This document shows positions 15,059-24,480 of a stretch of DNA of 64,000 bases, piece by piece. Origin of the DNA: Noviherbaspirillum sedimenti (lineage in GTDB: Bacteria > Pseudomonadota > Gammaproteobacteria > Burkholderiales > Burkholderiaceae_D); NCBI RefSeq assembly GCF_003590835.1, contig NZ_QYUQ01000002.1, forward strand, positions 3,348,001 through 3,412,000. The letters are read 5' to 3'. The notes below the pieces were generated by a model. The model worked only from the letters and a program-made list of their open reading frames with translations, was not told where the DNA came from and made no database searches. How positions within the stretch are numbered: position 1 is the stretch's first letter; every line of letters begins with the position of its first letter. Both the position numbers and the translations under genes were made by a program.

Positions 15059-17496
15059 CAGGGCAGCGAAATCGGCGTTTGCTGTTGTTGCGAGGGGCGC
15101 CCCGCCTGCGGCCTTTCCCTGACTTCGCCGGCCGGCGGCGTCGGGCTGCTGCCGAACAGGCGGTGCCATAAATTGCTGATGGGGTCGCGCGCTTCCATGC
15201 CGACCGTGCGCACCGCGCCCTGCTCGGCGAATTCCTGGTAGGCCAGGTCGCCATTGATTTGCACCAGTCCGTCCGGCACCGGGCGGATGCTGTCCGGCTT
15301 GCCGCGCAGCGCCACACGCATGTAATCGACCCAGATCGGCAGCGCCAGCGTGCTGCCGAATTCACGGTTGCCCAGCGATTTCGGCGTGTCGTAACCCATC
15401 CAGGCTACTGCCACCACGTCGCCGGCGTAACCGGCGAACCAGCCGTCCAGCGCATCGTTGGTGGTGCCGGTCTTGCCGGCCAGGTCGGCGCGGCCCAGCT
15501 TCTGGCCGGCGGCGGCGGCCGTGCCGGAATGGGCGGCGTCGCGCAGCATGCTGTCCATGAGATAGGCATTGCGCACGTCGAGCACCCGTTCGCTGTCGTT
15601 GCCGGCCGCCGGCTTTTGCGCCAGCACGTTGCCGCGCGCATCGGTGATCCTGGCGATCAGGTAAGGCTCGCGCTGGTAGCCGCCGTTGGCGAACACCGCA
15701 TAGGCGGAAGCCATCTGCAGCGGTGTCACCGAGCCGGTGCCCAGCGCCAGTGTCAGGTTGTCCGGGTGCTTGTCGGGCGAGAAGCCGAAGCGGCCGAGAT
15801 AATTCTGCGCATACGGCGGCGTGATTTGCTGCAGCAGGCGAATCGACACCAGGTTCTTCGAGCGCTTCAGGCCGTAGCGCATCGACACCGGGCCATCGTA
15901 GCTGCCGTTGTCGTTTTGCGGGGCCCATGACTTGCCGTTGGCGTCGACGGTCTCCAGCGGCGCGTCGTTGATCAGGGTGCCCGGCGACATGCCTTTCTCC
16001 AGCGCGGCAGAATAGACGAACGGCTTGATGGTCGAGCCCGGCTGGCGCCAGGCCTGGCTGACGTGGTCGAACTGGCTGAGGCCGAAATCGAAGCCGCCGA
16101 CCAGGGCCCGGTACGAGCCGTCGTGGGCATTCAGGGCAACGAACGCCGCCGCCACTTCCGGCAACTGGACGATCGTCCATTTCTGCCTGGTGTCGCGCAT
16201 CACGCGGATCACGGCGCCGGCGCGAACGCCATTTTCCGCCTTGGACGCAAGTTTGGCGGCGGCAAAACGCACGCCGTCGCCGGTAATGTTGATTTCTTCG
16301 CCGGAGAGCATCTGCGCGCGCACCACCTTCGGCGAGGCCGCCAGCACCACCGCCGATTCCAGCTCGCCGCTGTCCGGGTATTTCAGCAGCGCTTCGGCGA
16401 TTGCCTGGTCGCGTTCTTCTTCATCGGCGGGCAGCTTGATGAAGGCTTCCGGACCGCGGTAGCCGTGGCGCCGGTCATAATCCAGTACGCCGCGGCGCAG
16501 CGCCGCGTAGGCCGCATCCTGGTCGGCCTTCAACAGGGTGGTGGTGACGTTGAAGCCGCGGGTATAGGTCTCTTCCTTGAATTGCGCAAACATGAACTTG
16601 CGCACCTGTTCGGCGGCGTACTCGGCATGCGCACCGTAACGCTGCGCACTGCCGCGTATCACCAGCTTTTCCTCGGCCGCCTGGCGGTACTCGGCGTCGC
16701 TGATGAAATTCAGCTCGTGCATGCGCTTGAGGATATGCAGCTGGCGCTGCCGCGCGCGCTTGGGATTGACCACCGGATTCATGGTCGAGGGCGCTTTCGG
16801 CAAGCCGGCCAGCATCGCTGCTTCGGCGGCGCTGATGTCGCGGATCGGCTTGCCGAAATAGGTATAGGCAGCCGTGGCAAAGCCATACGCGCGCTCGCCC
16901 AGGTAGATCTGGTTCATGTACAGCTCGAGGATCTGGTCCTTGGACAATTCCTTTTCAATCTTGTAGGCCAGCATGATCTCGTTGATCTTGCGTGTATAAG
17001 ATTTTTCCCGCGTCAGGAAAAAATTGCGTGCCACCTGCATGGTGATGGTGGACGCGCCCTGGCCGTTGCCGCCGCTGACGATGTTGGACAGGGCGGCGCG
17101 CAGCACGCCCTTGTAGTCGACGCCGTCGTGGCGATAAAAATTCTCGTCCTCGATTGCCAGCAGTGCCCGGGTCATGTGCGTCGGCATTTGCTTGATCGGC
17201 ACGAATTCGCGCCGCTCTTCGCCGAATTCACCGATCAGGACATTGTCCGCGGTGTACACCCGCAGCGGTATCTTCGGACGGTAATCGGTCAATGCGTCCA
17301 GCTTGGGCAGGGTCGGTCCCACCAGAACCAGGGCGTAGGTTGCCAGCAAGCCGCCCAGGACCAGCACGACCAGCAGTGACGCGAGGATGAATCCACCCAG
17401 ACGCCAGCGCCCCGGGCGTGCGCCTGGTTTCGCGGCTTTAGCCGATTTTGGCGATTTCAAGGATGACGAAGGCTTGGAAGATTTGGATGATTTCAT
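15058..17496 (-). CDS. mrcA: penicillin-binding protein 1A (bifunctional)
   Basis: An 812-residue class A penicillin-binding protein that polymerises and cross-links peptidoglycan in the periplasm. A basic, serine/lysine-rich cytoplasmic tail precedes one membrane anchor at about residues 30-55. The glycosyltransferase domain shows AIEDENFYRHDGVD and GASTITMQVARNFF at about residues 115-165. The transpeptidase domain has all three motifs: PGSTIKPF, SKN in RSKNLVSI and KTGTTND. The order and size are those of PBP1A. The gene is monocistronic and divergent from a methyltransferase gene. Confidence 0.95.
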   Translation of the reverse strand: MKSSKSSKPSSSLKSPKSAKAAKPGARPGRWRLGGFILASLLVVLVLGGLLATYALVLVGPTLPKLDALTDYRPKIPLRVYTADNVLIGEFGEERREFVPIKQMPTHMTRALLAIEDENFYRHDGVDYKGVLRAALSNIVSGGNGQGASTITMQVARNFFLTREKSYTRKINEIMLAYKIEKELSKDQILELYMNQIYLGERAYGFATAAYTYFGKPIRDISAAEAAMLAGLPKAPSTMNPVVNPKRARQRQLHILKRMHELNFISDAEYRQAAEEKLVIRGSAQRYGAHAEYAAEQVRKFMFAQFKEETYTRGFNVTTTLLKADQDAAYAALRRGVLDYDRRHGYRGPEAFIKLPADEEERDQAIAEALLKYPDSGELESAVVLAASPKVVRAQMLSGEEINITGDGVRFAAAKLASKAENGVRAGAVIRVMRDTRQKWTIVQLPEVAAAFVALNAHDGSYRALVGGFDFGLSQFDHVSQAWRQPGSTIKPFVYSAALEKGMSPGTLINDAPLETVDANGKSWAPQNDNGSYDGPVSMRYGLKRSKNLVSIRLLQQITPPYAQNYLGRFGFSPDKHPDNLTLALGTGSVTPLQMASAYAVFANGGYQREPYLIARITDARGNVLAQKPAAGNDSERVLDVRNAYLMDSMLRDAAHSGTAAAAGQKLGRADLAGKTGTTNDALDGWFAGYAGDVVAVAWMGYDTPKSLGNREFGSTLALPIWVDYMRVALRGKPDSIRPVPDGLVQINGDLAYQEFAEQGAVRTVGMEARDPISNLWHRLFGSSPTPPAGEVRERPQAGRPSQQQQTPISLP

Positions 17497-17843
17497 AAAT
17501 GATCAAGGCGTCTGCAAGGGCTGCAAGCCGCTGCGCCGCGCAAGCGCGGCAGGCCATTGCAAATTGGTGAACAATATAGCAACCGGGTAAAACTCTAACA
17601 GGGAAGGCATCCCGCCGGTATTTCGATTACTTTTTGTAACGAAGGCATTGTGCCATCGCGGCTGGTTTGCGGGGTGATGATGGGTTTAGGCAAGCATTCC
17701 TTTGAAAAGTTGCTTGGTCACCACGAAATATTTACCCGTCCGGCGCCGGCGGCGCTGACCTGCTCTGGCCCGTTCTATGTTTAAATGCCGTCTTTGCGCC
17801 ATTGGCGTCGGTCTGCGCATCGCCGCCTGCCGCCTGATTTCTC
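17497..17843. other. intergenic region between PBP1A and methyltransferase genes
   Basis: This 347-base divergent gap should carry promoters for both genes. A GCCGCGC-AA-GCGCGGC inverted repeat lies near 17540-17555, in the PBP1A leader. No credible gene or RNA was recognised. Confidence 0.5.
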
Positions 17844-19064
17844 TTGCCCTTCATGCCATCCTCCCCCTCCATGCCGCAAAATATTTCTGCCGGCGCCGCC
17901 GACCAGTCGCCCATGATTCACTGGACCGAGTCGGACGAAGCCCGTTCGGCCAGCTGGCGCGCCGAAGCCGGCGCGGCGCCGCCGAAGCGCGTCGTCATCG
18001 GCGACGATACGCTGGCGGCCGATACCGCCTACCGCCTGGCGTGCGAAGGCACGGCGATCCTGTGGCGCGGCGATTTCCAGAATGCGCGCCAATTGCTGCA
18101 GGCGCTGGCGCGCCGCGTCGACGGCAAGGGCCGCCGCAAGTCGGGCAAGGTGGACAAGTCGGGCAAGGCGGCCAGCCCCGCCGAAGCCTTTCATCTGCAC
18201 CGTCAGGCGCAGGCCCAGCGCGCCCGCGTGTTGTCGATGCTGCTGCTGCCCTTCGATGCCGATTATGGCATCCCGCTGCGGCGCGCCCCCGACGTGCGGC
18301 AAGCCTGCCGCGAGGCGTATGGCGACAATGCCGCGCCATTCGTGGCATCGCTGCGCGAACTGCAGGGGATCATCGGCGCCCATGAGTGGCGCAAGAAAGG
18401 CGTCGAGATCCCGGCGCTGGGCGCGCGCATCCATCCGCATTACGGCGTGTTTTCACCGGTGCGCGGCGAATACATCGACCTGGTGGCCAAGGCGCCGCTG
18501 CCGCCAGGGGCGGAGTCGCTGGCCTTCGATATCGGCACCGGCACGGGCGTGCTGGCGGCGCTGCTGGCGCAGCGCGGCATCGAGCATGTCATCGCCACCG
18601 ACTGCGCGCCGCGCGCTCTGGCTTGCGCGCGCGACAACCTGGCGCGGCTGAATTTGTCCGATCGGGTACAGGTGGTCGAGGCCGATCTCTTTCCCGAGGG
18701 GCGCGCGCCGTTGGTGGTGTGCAATCCGCCCTGGCTGCCGGCGCGTCCCAGTTCCATGATCGAACAAGCCGTGTACGACCCCGACAGCCGCATGCTGCGC
18801 GGCTTCCTGGAAGGCCTGGCGGCGCACCTGGCGCCGGGTGGCGAAGCCTGGCTGATCCTCTCCGACCTGGCCGAGCACCTTGGCTTGCGCACGCGCGAGC
18901 AATTGCGGGCGCTGATCGACGCCGCAGGCCTGGAAGTCGCCGGCAAGCGGGATGCGCGGCCGACCCACCCGAAGGCCAGCGACGCCGACGATGCGCTGCA
19001 CGCAGCCCGCGCCGCCGAGGTCACGTCCTTATGGCGCCTGAAACACAAGCAAGCAACAGCCTGA
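17844..19064 (+). CDS. class I SAM-dependent methyltransferase (NPPW type)
   Basis: A 406-residue protein. The first 200 residues are a family-specific region of unknown role with RAPDVRQACREAYGDNAAPF. The methyltransferase domain begins near residue 225: FDIGTGTGVLAALLAQRG binds SAM and CNPPWLPARP is the catalytic NPP[YW] loop. That loop is typical of enzymes modifying a glutamine, adenine or guanine amino group, such as PrmC and RsmC/HemK relatives. The start is uncertain because several methionines lie in the first 25 residues; the conserved part may begin at MIHWTESDEAR. The substrate is not predictable from sequence alone. Confidence 0.82.
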   Translation: MPFMPSSPSMPQNISAGAADQSPMIHWTESDEARSASWRAEAGAAPPKRVVIGDDTLAADTAYRLACEGTAILWRGDFQNARQLLQALARRVDGKGRRKSGKVDKSGKAASPAEAFHLHRQAQAQRARVLSMLLLPFDADYGIPLRRAPDVRQACREAYGDNAAPFVASLRELQGIIGAHEWRKKGVEIPALGARIHPHYGVFSPVRGEYIDLVAKAPLPPGAESLAFDIGTGTGVLAALLAQRGIEHVIATDCAPRALACARDNLARLNLSDRVQVVEADLFPEGRAPLVVCNPPWLPARPSSMIEQAVYDPDSRMLRGFLEGLAAHLAPGGEAWLILSDLAEHLGLRTREQLRALIDAAGLEVAGKRDARPTHPKASDADDALHAARAAEVTSLWRLKHKQATA

Positions 19065-19100
19065 GCGTCCGTAACATATTCATAATAGCTGAGGAGCACC

Positions 19101-19316
19101 ATGAGCAAACCCGCGCGTACCCTGACCTTCAAGTGCAAGAGCTGCGCCAAGCCGGTCACCGTTTATCTTCAAAAGGTCTCGGCCTGTTCGCATATCCAGC
19201 CCTACCAGGGCATTTGCACCTGCGGCGAAGTGCTGCGCCATGCCACCGGCAGCAAGGATGCGGTCGAATCATTTCTGGCCTCGCCGGACGGCGCGTGGTC
19301 GCACCACCATCATTGA
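19101..19316 (+). CDS. small zinc-ribbon-like protein with histidine tail
   Basis: A 71-residue basic protein with FKCKSCAKPV near the N-terminus, a cysteine in SACSHIQPYQG and CTCGEVLRH, enough cysteines and histidines for one metal site. It ends in SHHHH, a natural run of four histidines. A GAGGAG ribosome-binding site precedes the ATG, and the gene follows the methyltransferase by 36 bases. No family with known function was recognised. Confidence 0.75.
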   Translation: MSKPARTLTFKCKSCAKPVTVYLQKVSACSHIQPYQGICTCGEVLRHATGSKDAVESFLASPDGAWSHHHH

Positions 19317-19371
19317 TTCCGCTTTAATGCTGCGGGATCCTGCTGGATCTTGTTAATCGCGCCGCCAGTAC

Positions 19372-19902
19372 TCACTCACTGCCAAAGATGCTTCGCCACC
19401 AGCCGCCCCGGCCTGCCCGCCGGCGGCGCCGTTCCGTAGCAGCAGGCGGGGAGGATGCGGTGGGCCGGGCGGGCGCAGGCTGCTCCGGCTCCAGTGTCGG
19501 TACCTGGCGCGTCTGCTTGTCGTACTCGAGGAACATGACCTTGCTTTCGAGTATTTTGATCAGATGATCCTTGTCGGCCAGCCGCGCCCGCAATTCGTTC
19601 GTCACCTGGTCTTTTATCCGCCGCAGCTCGGCTTCCAGCACGATCACCCGCTCCAGCGACCGGTTGCGCTCTTCCAGCAGCGCGATCTTGGTCTTGTCGC
19701 CAGTAATTCTGCGGGTTTCCTTGGGGGCTGCCTGCGGATTGTGCAGACGGCCATAAGCACGCAGCAATTCCGCCGTATCGATGCGGATATCCCCATCCTG
19801 TAACACCGTTTTTGTCAGGTGGCCATTTTCGATGTCGCGCGTCAGGGTAGCGCGCGCCTTGCGCACCAGTTTTGCCGCGTCGGAAATGCTCACAAGTGCC
19901 AT
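19372..19902 (-). CDS. KfrA-like DNA-binding coiled-coil protein
   Basis: A 176-residue protein. The N-terminus (VSISDAAKLVRKARATLTRD to about residue 50) reads as a MerR/KfrA-like helix-turn-helix. A charged helical segment of about residues 65-130 (LEERNRSLERVIVLEAELRR) should form a coiled coil. The tail is proline-rich and basic. Such proteins are common as plasmid or prophage replication and partition accessory proteins, but here it is chromosomal with no mobile genes beside it. Start choice is uncertain: in-frame methionines lie up to 18 residues upstream and none has a clear ribosome-binding site. Confidence 0.65.
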   Translation of the reverse strand: MALVSISDAAKLVRKARATLTRDIENGHLTKTVLQDGDIRIDTAELLRAYGRLHNPQAAPKETRRITGDKTKIALLEERNRSLERVIVLEAELRRIKDQVTNELRARLADKDHLIKILESKVMFLEYDKQTRQVPTLEPEQPAPARPTASSPPAATERRRRRAGRGGWWRSIFGSE

Positions 19903-20231
19903 GTTGTGAAATAAATGCCAAAACATTAAGTTGACCATGCAAGGATGAAAAAATTCTGCAGGCAAAGCGAAATTTCCGGCGCCAGCGGCCCCGTCTGTCA
20001 AAACGCAAAGGCGCCGGGGTAATTTTTTTGCAATGGAGTGTGGTGCCGGCTGTACGGATTTAACAGTTGGCGTCGAAACTCCGCGGCAATCGGCGTTTGC
20101 GATTGACGTTGATGGTGATAATCTGCAACATTTGTTGGAAAGCAAGTGTCGGCGGAACGCTGGACATACAGACCAGGGCCCGTGCATGAGGCAGGCCGGA
20201 TCGCGTGACGGGTTTTATCTTTTGAGGCGGC
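19903..20231. other. intergenic region upstream of the coiled-coil/AsmA gene
   Basis: A 329-base divergent gap, AT-richer than its surroundings, expected to hold the promoters of both flanking genes. No gene, repeat or RNA was recognised in it. Confidence 0.5.
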
Positions 20232-23200
20232 ATGGATAACTTCACCATTTTTACCAAAACGGCCAAGGGTCTGGGGGAGACCCTTGGCAAGACCAAGAAC
20301 CTGTCACGCGAGCAGCGCAAGATTCTCAAGGAAATCGACGGCAAGGCGAGCCTGGGCGACCTGCTGGCGCAGATCGGCACGGAAGAGAGCAAGCTGCAAG
20401 CCGCCATCAACCAGTTGCTGGCGGAGGATTACATCCGCGAATTTGCCTCGGCCGCGCCAGTCGGTGGCGGTTCCGGCGCAGACACCGGGTTCGGCTTGAC
20501 CAGGCCCGCCAGGATCGAAGCCGCCAATAGCCAGCTGACCATCGGCGATTTTTTCCGTGCCATGGAACAGCCGCCGGCGCCGGGCGCCAGCCTGGATTTC
20601 AAAAATCTGTCGCAGTCCGACACCGCTGCCGCGCAAATCGCGCGTGAAAAGGTAGCGGCACAAGTGGACGAAACGCGCCGGGCCATCGAGGAAGAGGCCC
20701 GCCGCATAACCTTGCAAGTACAGCAGCAGGCTGCTGCAGCGGAAGAGCAGGCGCGCCGCGAAGCTGACGAGCGCACTCGCAAGGAAGCCGAACAACAATC
20801 CCGCATCAAGGCGGAACAGGAAGCACGTCGCGCCGCCGAAGAAACCGCCCGGCGGGAGGCGCAAGAGCGCGCGCGCCGCGAAGCGGAAGACTCGGCCCGA
20901 CGGGCGGCGGCAGAGCAGGCGCAGCGTGAGGCGCGGGCCAAGGCGGAAGCCGAGCGTCAGGCGCAAGTGCGCGCCGAGGAAGAAGCGCGGCTGGCAGCCG
21001 AGGCACGCGCGCGGACAGAAGCGGAAGCGCACGCCAGGAGAGAGGCCGAGGAACAGGCCCGCAAGTTGGCCGAGGAGCGGGCCGATCACGAAGCCCGGGA
21101 GCAGGCGCAACGGGATGCTCAGGCGCAGGCAGCGCGGGAAGCTCAGGAGCAGGCGCAGCGTGAGGCGCAAGCGCAAGCCCGGGCGGAAGCCGAGCATCAG
21201 GCGCGCGTGCGCGCCGAGGAAGTGGCGCGGCTGGCAGTAGAGGCACGCGCGCAGGAAGAAGCCCAAGCGCACGCAAGGAGAGCGGCCGAAGAGCAGGCTC
21301 GCAAGCTGGCTGAGGAACAGGCAAAGCGGGAAGCCCAGGAACAGGCGCGCATCAAGGCCAGGGAGGCGGCCCGCCGGGTCGCCGAAGAGCTGGCGCAGCG
21401 CGAGGCGCAAGCGCAAGCCAGGGCTGAAGCCGAGCATCAGGCGCGCGTGCGCGCCGAGGAAGAAGCGCGGCTGGCAGCCGAAGAGCAGGCCCGCCGCGAA
21501 GCCGAAGCACAGGCGCACAGGCTCGCCGAGGAACAGGCGCGGCGCGAAGCCGAAGAGCAGAAGCGCTTGCGATCCGAAGAACAGGCCCGCCTGGCAGCCG
21601 AGGAAAAAGCGCGGCGTGAGGCGGAGGCGCAGGCGAAAAAGGAAGAGCAGGAGCGCGCCAGGAAGGCAGCCGAGGAAGCTGCACGCATCAAGGCCGAGGA
21701 AAAGGCGCGGCAAAAGGCCGAAGAAAAGGCCAGGAAAGAAGCCGAGGCGAAGGCCAGGCAGGAAGCCCGCGAACAGGCGAAGCGCGAGGCCGGTGAAAAG
21801 GCCCGGCGCGATGCCGAACAAAAGGTCCAGCTGGCGGCCGAGGCGAAGGCCCGCAAGGAAGCCGAGTTGCAGGCCCGGCGCGCAGCCAAGGAGCAGGAGC
21901 AGCAGGCTGCGGCGGAAGCGGCGCGCCTGAAAGCTGAGGACGCCGCGCGCAGGAAGGTGGAAAAGGCAGCGGAAAAGGCAGCGGAAAAGGCAGCGGAAAA
22001 ACAGGCGCAGCAAGATGCCAGTGGCGCAGAACAGGCGATGCTGTCGGACGAGGGCGGCAAGCAGCTGGTATTGCCCGCCAATTTCGGCAAGCTGGCACGT
22101 CTCGCGGTGTTGGCGCTGATCGTGCTGGCCGCGGCCGGTCTGGGTGTGCTGCATGTGGTCCCGTTCAACGGTCGTCTGGCGCAGCTGGAACAGGTCGCCA
22201 GTGCCCAGTTCCGTCAACCGGTCAAAATCGGCAGTCTCAATCTGGCATTGTTCCCGCGTCCGCACTGGCGCCTGCAGCAGGTCGTCATTGGCACCGAGGG
22301 GCAGATCGCCGTCCGCCAAGTCGATGCCGGCGCCGAACTCGGCAGTCTGTTCTCCGAGTCGCTGCAATTTCAGTCGCTCGCGCTGTTGTCACCCGTCGTC
22401 AATGACGAGGGTCTGGGCTGGCTGCTGTTTGGACCAACGCCAAATTCTGCAGGGCAGTTGGCGTCGTTGAGCGCCAGCGATGTGCAGTTGCGCTCGCAGC
22501 ATGTGCGACTGCCGCTCTTCAATGCTGATGCCGAGATCGGCGCGGATGGCGGCTGGCGCAAGATCGTGCTGGATGCGACAGGTGAAAACACCCGCCTCGA
22601 GTTGCAGCGCGCGGACGGCGTGTTGCGCTTCGAACTGACGGCGCGGCAGCTGGTCCTGCCATTCGGTGGCGCGCTGGCCTTCGATACATTCAATGCCAGT
22701 GGACGCGTCCGGCCGCAGGCGCTGGAAGTGAGCAAATTCACCGGGGTTCTGTACGATGGTACGGTCAGCGGCACGGGGGTGCTGGGCTGGAAGGATGGCT
22801 GGAGCCTGAAGGGGGAAGCGCAGGCCCGGCAGCTCGATGCGGCCAAACTGATGCCGGCATTGCTGCAAGGCGGTGCACTGGATGGTAGTTTCAGATACGC
22901 GATGCAAGCCGGCGAGGCCGGCAAGTTGTTCGCCGCGCCGCAAGCGCGGGGCAGCTTCAACATCGGCAATACCGTCTTGCTGGGGGTCGACATGGCCAGC
23001 CTTGTCATGGGTCAGGCCGGCACCGGTAAATCCTCATTCAATGAAGTGAGCGGCGAGTTTGCGCTGACCGACGGCAAGACCCAGTTATCGCGGATGCGCC
23101 TTGCGGCGGGATTGCTGTCGGCCGCCGGCGATGCGGCAGCCGATCCCAACGGCAAGTTGAATGGCCATTTCGCGGTCGATTTGCGTACCGCATCGCGCCA

Positions 23201-23258
23201 GGCACGCACCAGCCTGAGCGTATCAGGTACGTTGGCGGCACCGCAATTCAGTCGCTAG
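20232..23258 (+). CDS. coiled-coil membrane protein with AsmA-like C-terminus
   Basis: A 1008-residue protein built from four parts. Residues 1-75 form a small helical domain (KNLSREQRKILKEIDGKASL) that looks like a winged-helix fold. Residues about 136-593 are an almost unbroken Ala/Glu/Arg-rich coiled coil resembling the TolA stalk. Residues about 620-645 are one membrane segment. The remainder resembles the start and core of AsmA family proteins (SAQFRQPVKIGSLNLALFP), which act in outer-membrane lipid or protein homeostasis. The long helical region lies before the membrane segment, so it is probably cytoplasmic and the AsmA part periplasmic. The combination is unusual and the function is not known. 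Confidence 0.78.
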   Translation: MDNFTIFTKTAKGLGETLGKTKNLSREQRKILKEIDGKASLGDLLAQIGTEESKLQAAINQLLAEDYIREFASAAPVGGGSGADTGFGLTRPARIEAANSQLTIGDFFRAMEQPPAPGASLDFKNLSQSDTAAAQIAREKVAAQVDETRRAIEEEARRITLQVQQQAAAAEEQARREADERTRKEAEQQSRIKAEQEARRAAEETARREAQERARREAEDSARRAAAEQAQREARAKAEAERQAQVRAEEEARLAAEARARTEAEAHARREAEEQARKLAEERADHEAREQAQRDAQAQAAREAQEQAQREAQAQARAEAEHQARVRAEEVARLAVEARAQEEAQAHARRAAEEQARKLAEEQAKREAQEQARIKAREAARRVAEELAQREAQAQARAEAEHQARVRAEEEARLAAEEQARREAEAQAHRLAEEQARREAEEQKRLRSEEQARLAAEEKARREAEAQAKKEEQERARKAAEEAARIKAEEKARQKAEEKARKEAEAKARQEAREQAKREAGEKARRDAEQKVQLAAEAKARKEAELQARRAAKEQEQQAAAEAARLKAEDAARRKVEKAAEKAAEKAAEKQAQQDASGAEQAMLSDEGGKQLVLPANFGKLARLAVLALIVLAAAGLGVLHVVPFNGRLAQLEQVASAQFRQPVKIGSLNLALFPRPHWRLQQVVIGTEGQIAVRQVDAGAELGSLFSESLQFQSLALLSPVVNDEGLGWLLFGPTPNSAGQLASLSASDVQLRSQHVRLPLFNADAEIGADGGWRKIVLDATGENTRLELQRADGVLRFELTARQLVLPFGGALAFDTFNASGRVRPQALEVSKFTGVLYDGTVSGTGVLGWKDGWSLKGEAQARQLDAAKLMPALLQGGALDGSFRYAMQAGEAGKLFAAPQARGSFNIGNTVLLGVDMASLVMGQAGTGKSSFNEVSGEFALTDGKTQLSRMRLAAGLLSAAGDAAADPNGKLNGHFAVDLRTASRQARTSLSVSGTLAAPQFSR
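20941..21600 (+). repeat. 240-bp tandem repeat within the coiled coil
   Basis: Near-identical DNA recurs at exactly 240-base spacing: GCGCGCCGAGGAAG followed by GCGCGGCTGGCAG starts at equivalent positions near 20970, 21210 and 21450. This gives about two and a half copies of an 80-residue unit, consistent with recent in-frame duplication. Confidence 0.75.
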
Positions 23259-23303
23259 CCGGTTCAGTGGCGGAGACGGGCGGCGACGGATGCGGCCGGC
23301 CCC

Positions 23304-23720
23304 TCATGGCGCCAGGCCGAACATCTTGCGGAATAGGCCAAAAAAATTCCCTGCTGGAGCTTCTTTTTTGACGGCACGCTCGACGTAATCGCGCACCAGG
23401 GCACGGTCTATAGGATTCAGGCTGATGAACTGGACGCCGAAGGAATCTCCCAGCACGTGGCGGATGCGGCCACGGGCGCTGAAATGCCTGGCGATCGGCG
23501 GTGGCAGGTAGATGATCACCGCAGCCGGCAAATCGACATGACAACCGGTGAAGCGGTGCCTGACGCTGATGCGGATGCCGCCTTCGCTGATATCGACGGC
23601 ATTGGTGACTTCGATGAAGCCTTCGCCATTGATATCCACGCGCACCGGCGCCAGGCGATCGGGGATGACACGGATGAATTCGCGCCGGTTTGCCGTTGAT
23701 ATATTGGTTTTGTCAGGCAT
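23304..23720 (-). CDS. PilZ-domain c-di-GMP-binding protein
   Basis: A 138-residue single-domain protein. The c-di-GMP-binding pattern is present: RREFIR gives RxxxR near residue 12, and VDISEGGIRI gives D-x-S-x-x-G near residue 43. RDYVERAVKK closes the domain. It probably acts as a receptor for c-di-GMP made by diguanylate cyclases such as those encoded here. The partner process is not indicated by neighbours. A strong GGGGGAGA ribosome-binding site lies upstream of the ATG. Confidence 0.85.
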   Translation of the reverse strand: MPDKTNISTANRREFIRVIPDRLAPVRVDINGEGFIEVTNAVDISEGGIRISVRHRFTGCHVDLPAAVIIYLPPPIARHFSARGRIRHVLGDSFGVQFISLNPIDRALVRDYVERAVKKEAPAGNFFGLFRKMFGLAP

Positions 23721-23919
23721 GGGTCGTCTCCCCCTTTTTTAACCCAGTGTACGAACAGAAATTGCCACTGTCTATTTGCAGCGCCACAAAGCGTCAATTG
23801 CGACACAGTCTTTAACAAACTGTGGTGCAATTGGCGTGAAGCAGCTGGCGCGAGCCAGCAGAAAAAGCGGAACTTTGTTGAACAAAGCAGTTTCGACAAT
23901 GTCCTACGGGCTATAAATC

Positions 23920-24156
23920 ATGAACCTGCAAAGAACAATGGAACCTACACGGGAAGAAATACTCGCGCGCCTGGCCAAGGACGTATTCAACAAGCGACAA
24001 CACCTGTTGCAAGTCGGGCAAGCGAGCATACAGCAGCTTGACAGCGATGCCGCGCTGGTGCTGGAAGCCGAATACCGGGCAGCCGAACTGGAATACGGTC
24101 AGGCAAAAGCCGCATTCGCGCGCGCGATGAAGGTAGACAAGCCGGCCGCCGGCTAG
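23920..24156 (+). CDS. small helical protein of unknown function
   Basis: A 78-residue, alanine-rich, probably all-helical protein (EEILARLAKDVFNKRQHLLQ, then LEAEYRAAELEYGQAKAAFA). No cysteine or signal peptide is present and no family was recognised. It is preceded by an AT-rich leader and followed after 78 bases by another small gene in the same direction. The coding call rests on codon use and the absence of an overlapping gene. Confidence 0.6.
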   Translation: MNLQRTMEPTREEILARLAKDVFNKRQHLLQVGQASIQQLDSDAALVLEAEYRAAELEYGQAKAAFARAMKVDKPAAG

Positions 24157-24234
24157 CCTGCTACGTCGCGCGCCAACGCCTCGCACACGTCCCGTAAACG
24201 TTCCGCCAACGCCAGTGACGACAAGGAGAACGCC

Positions 24235-24480
24235 ATGTCCGCATGTCCTGCCTGCATTGCCCTGGAAGGCGCGCCCGTCACTATAGCCCCGCACGCCAAC
24301 CTGCTGCTTTACTCCGAGACTGGCATCAATTTCTGGGAAAAGGCCACCGGCCTGGCCGAGTATTACGTCTGCCATGCCTGCCGCACCGCCTGGGAGCGCG
24401 ATATCGCACGCAGCGAGCCGGACGCGGTATGGAAGCACGCCTCCCGGCCTCTGGAAGGCGCGGCGGCGCTTAGCGAATAG
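24235..24480 (+). CDS. small putative zinc-ribbon protein
   Basis: An 81-residue protein with two CxxC pairs, CPAC at residues 4-7 and CHAC near residue 51, compatible with one zinc site. WEKATGLAEYYVCHACRT is its best conserved-looking segment. An ACAAGGAGA ribosome-binding site lies seven bases before the ATG. Its 3' end overlaps by 11 bases the end of the convergent zinc-ribbon membrane gene. The function is unknown. Confidence 0.68.
   Translation: MSACPACIALEGAPVTIAPHANLLLYSETGINFWEKATGLAEYYVCHACRTAWERDIARSEPDAVWKHASRPLEGAAALSE

Noticed and set aside
14253..15365. 370-codon minus-strand frame across pcaD and the terminator
   Set aside because: It covers pcaD, a clear terminator and part of the PBP1A gene, which excludes it as a real gene.
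19372..19902. Plasmid or integrative element marked by the KfrA-like gene
   Set aside because: No replication, partition, transfer or integrase genes are nearby, and composition matches the flanks.
20941..21600. CRISPR-like array
   Set aside because: The periodic DNA is an in-frame coding repeat with no spacers and no cas genes.
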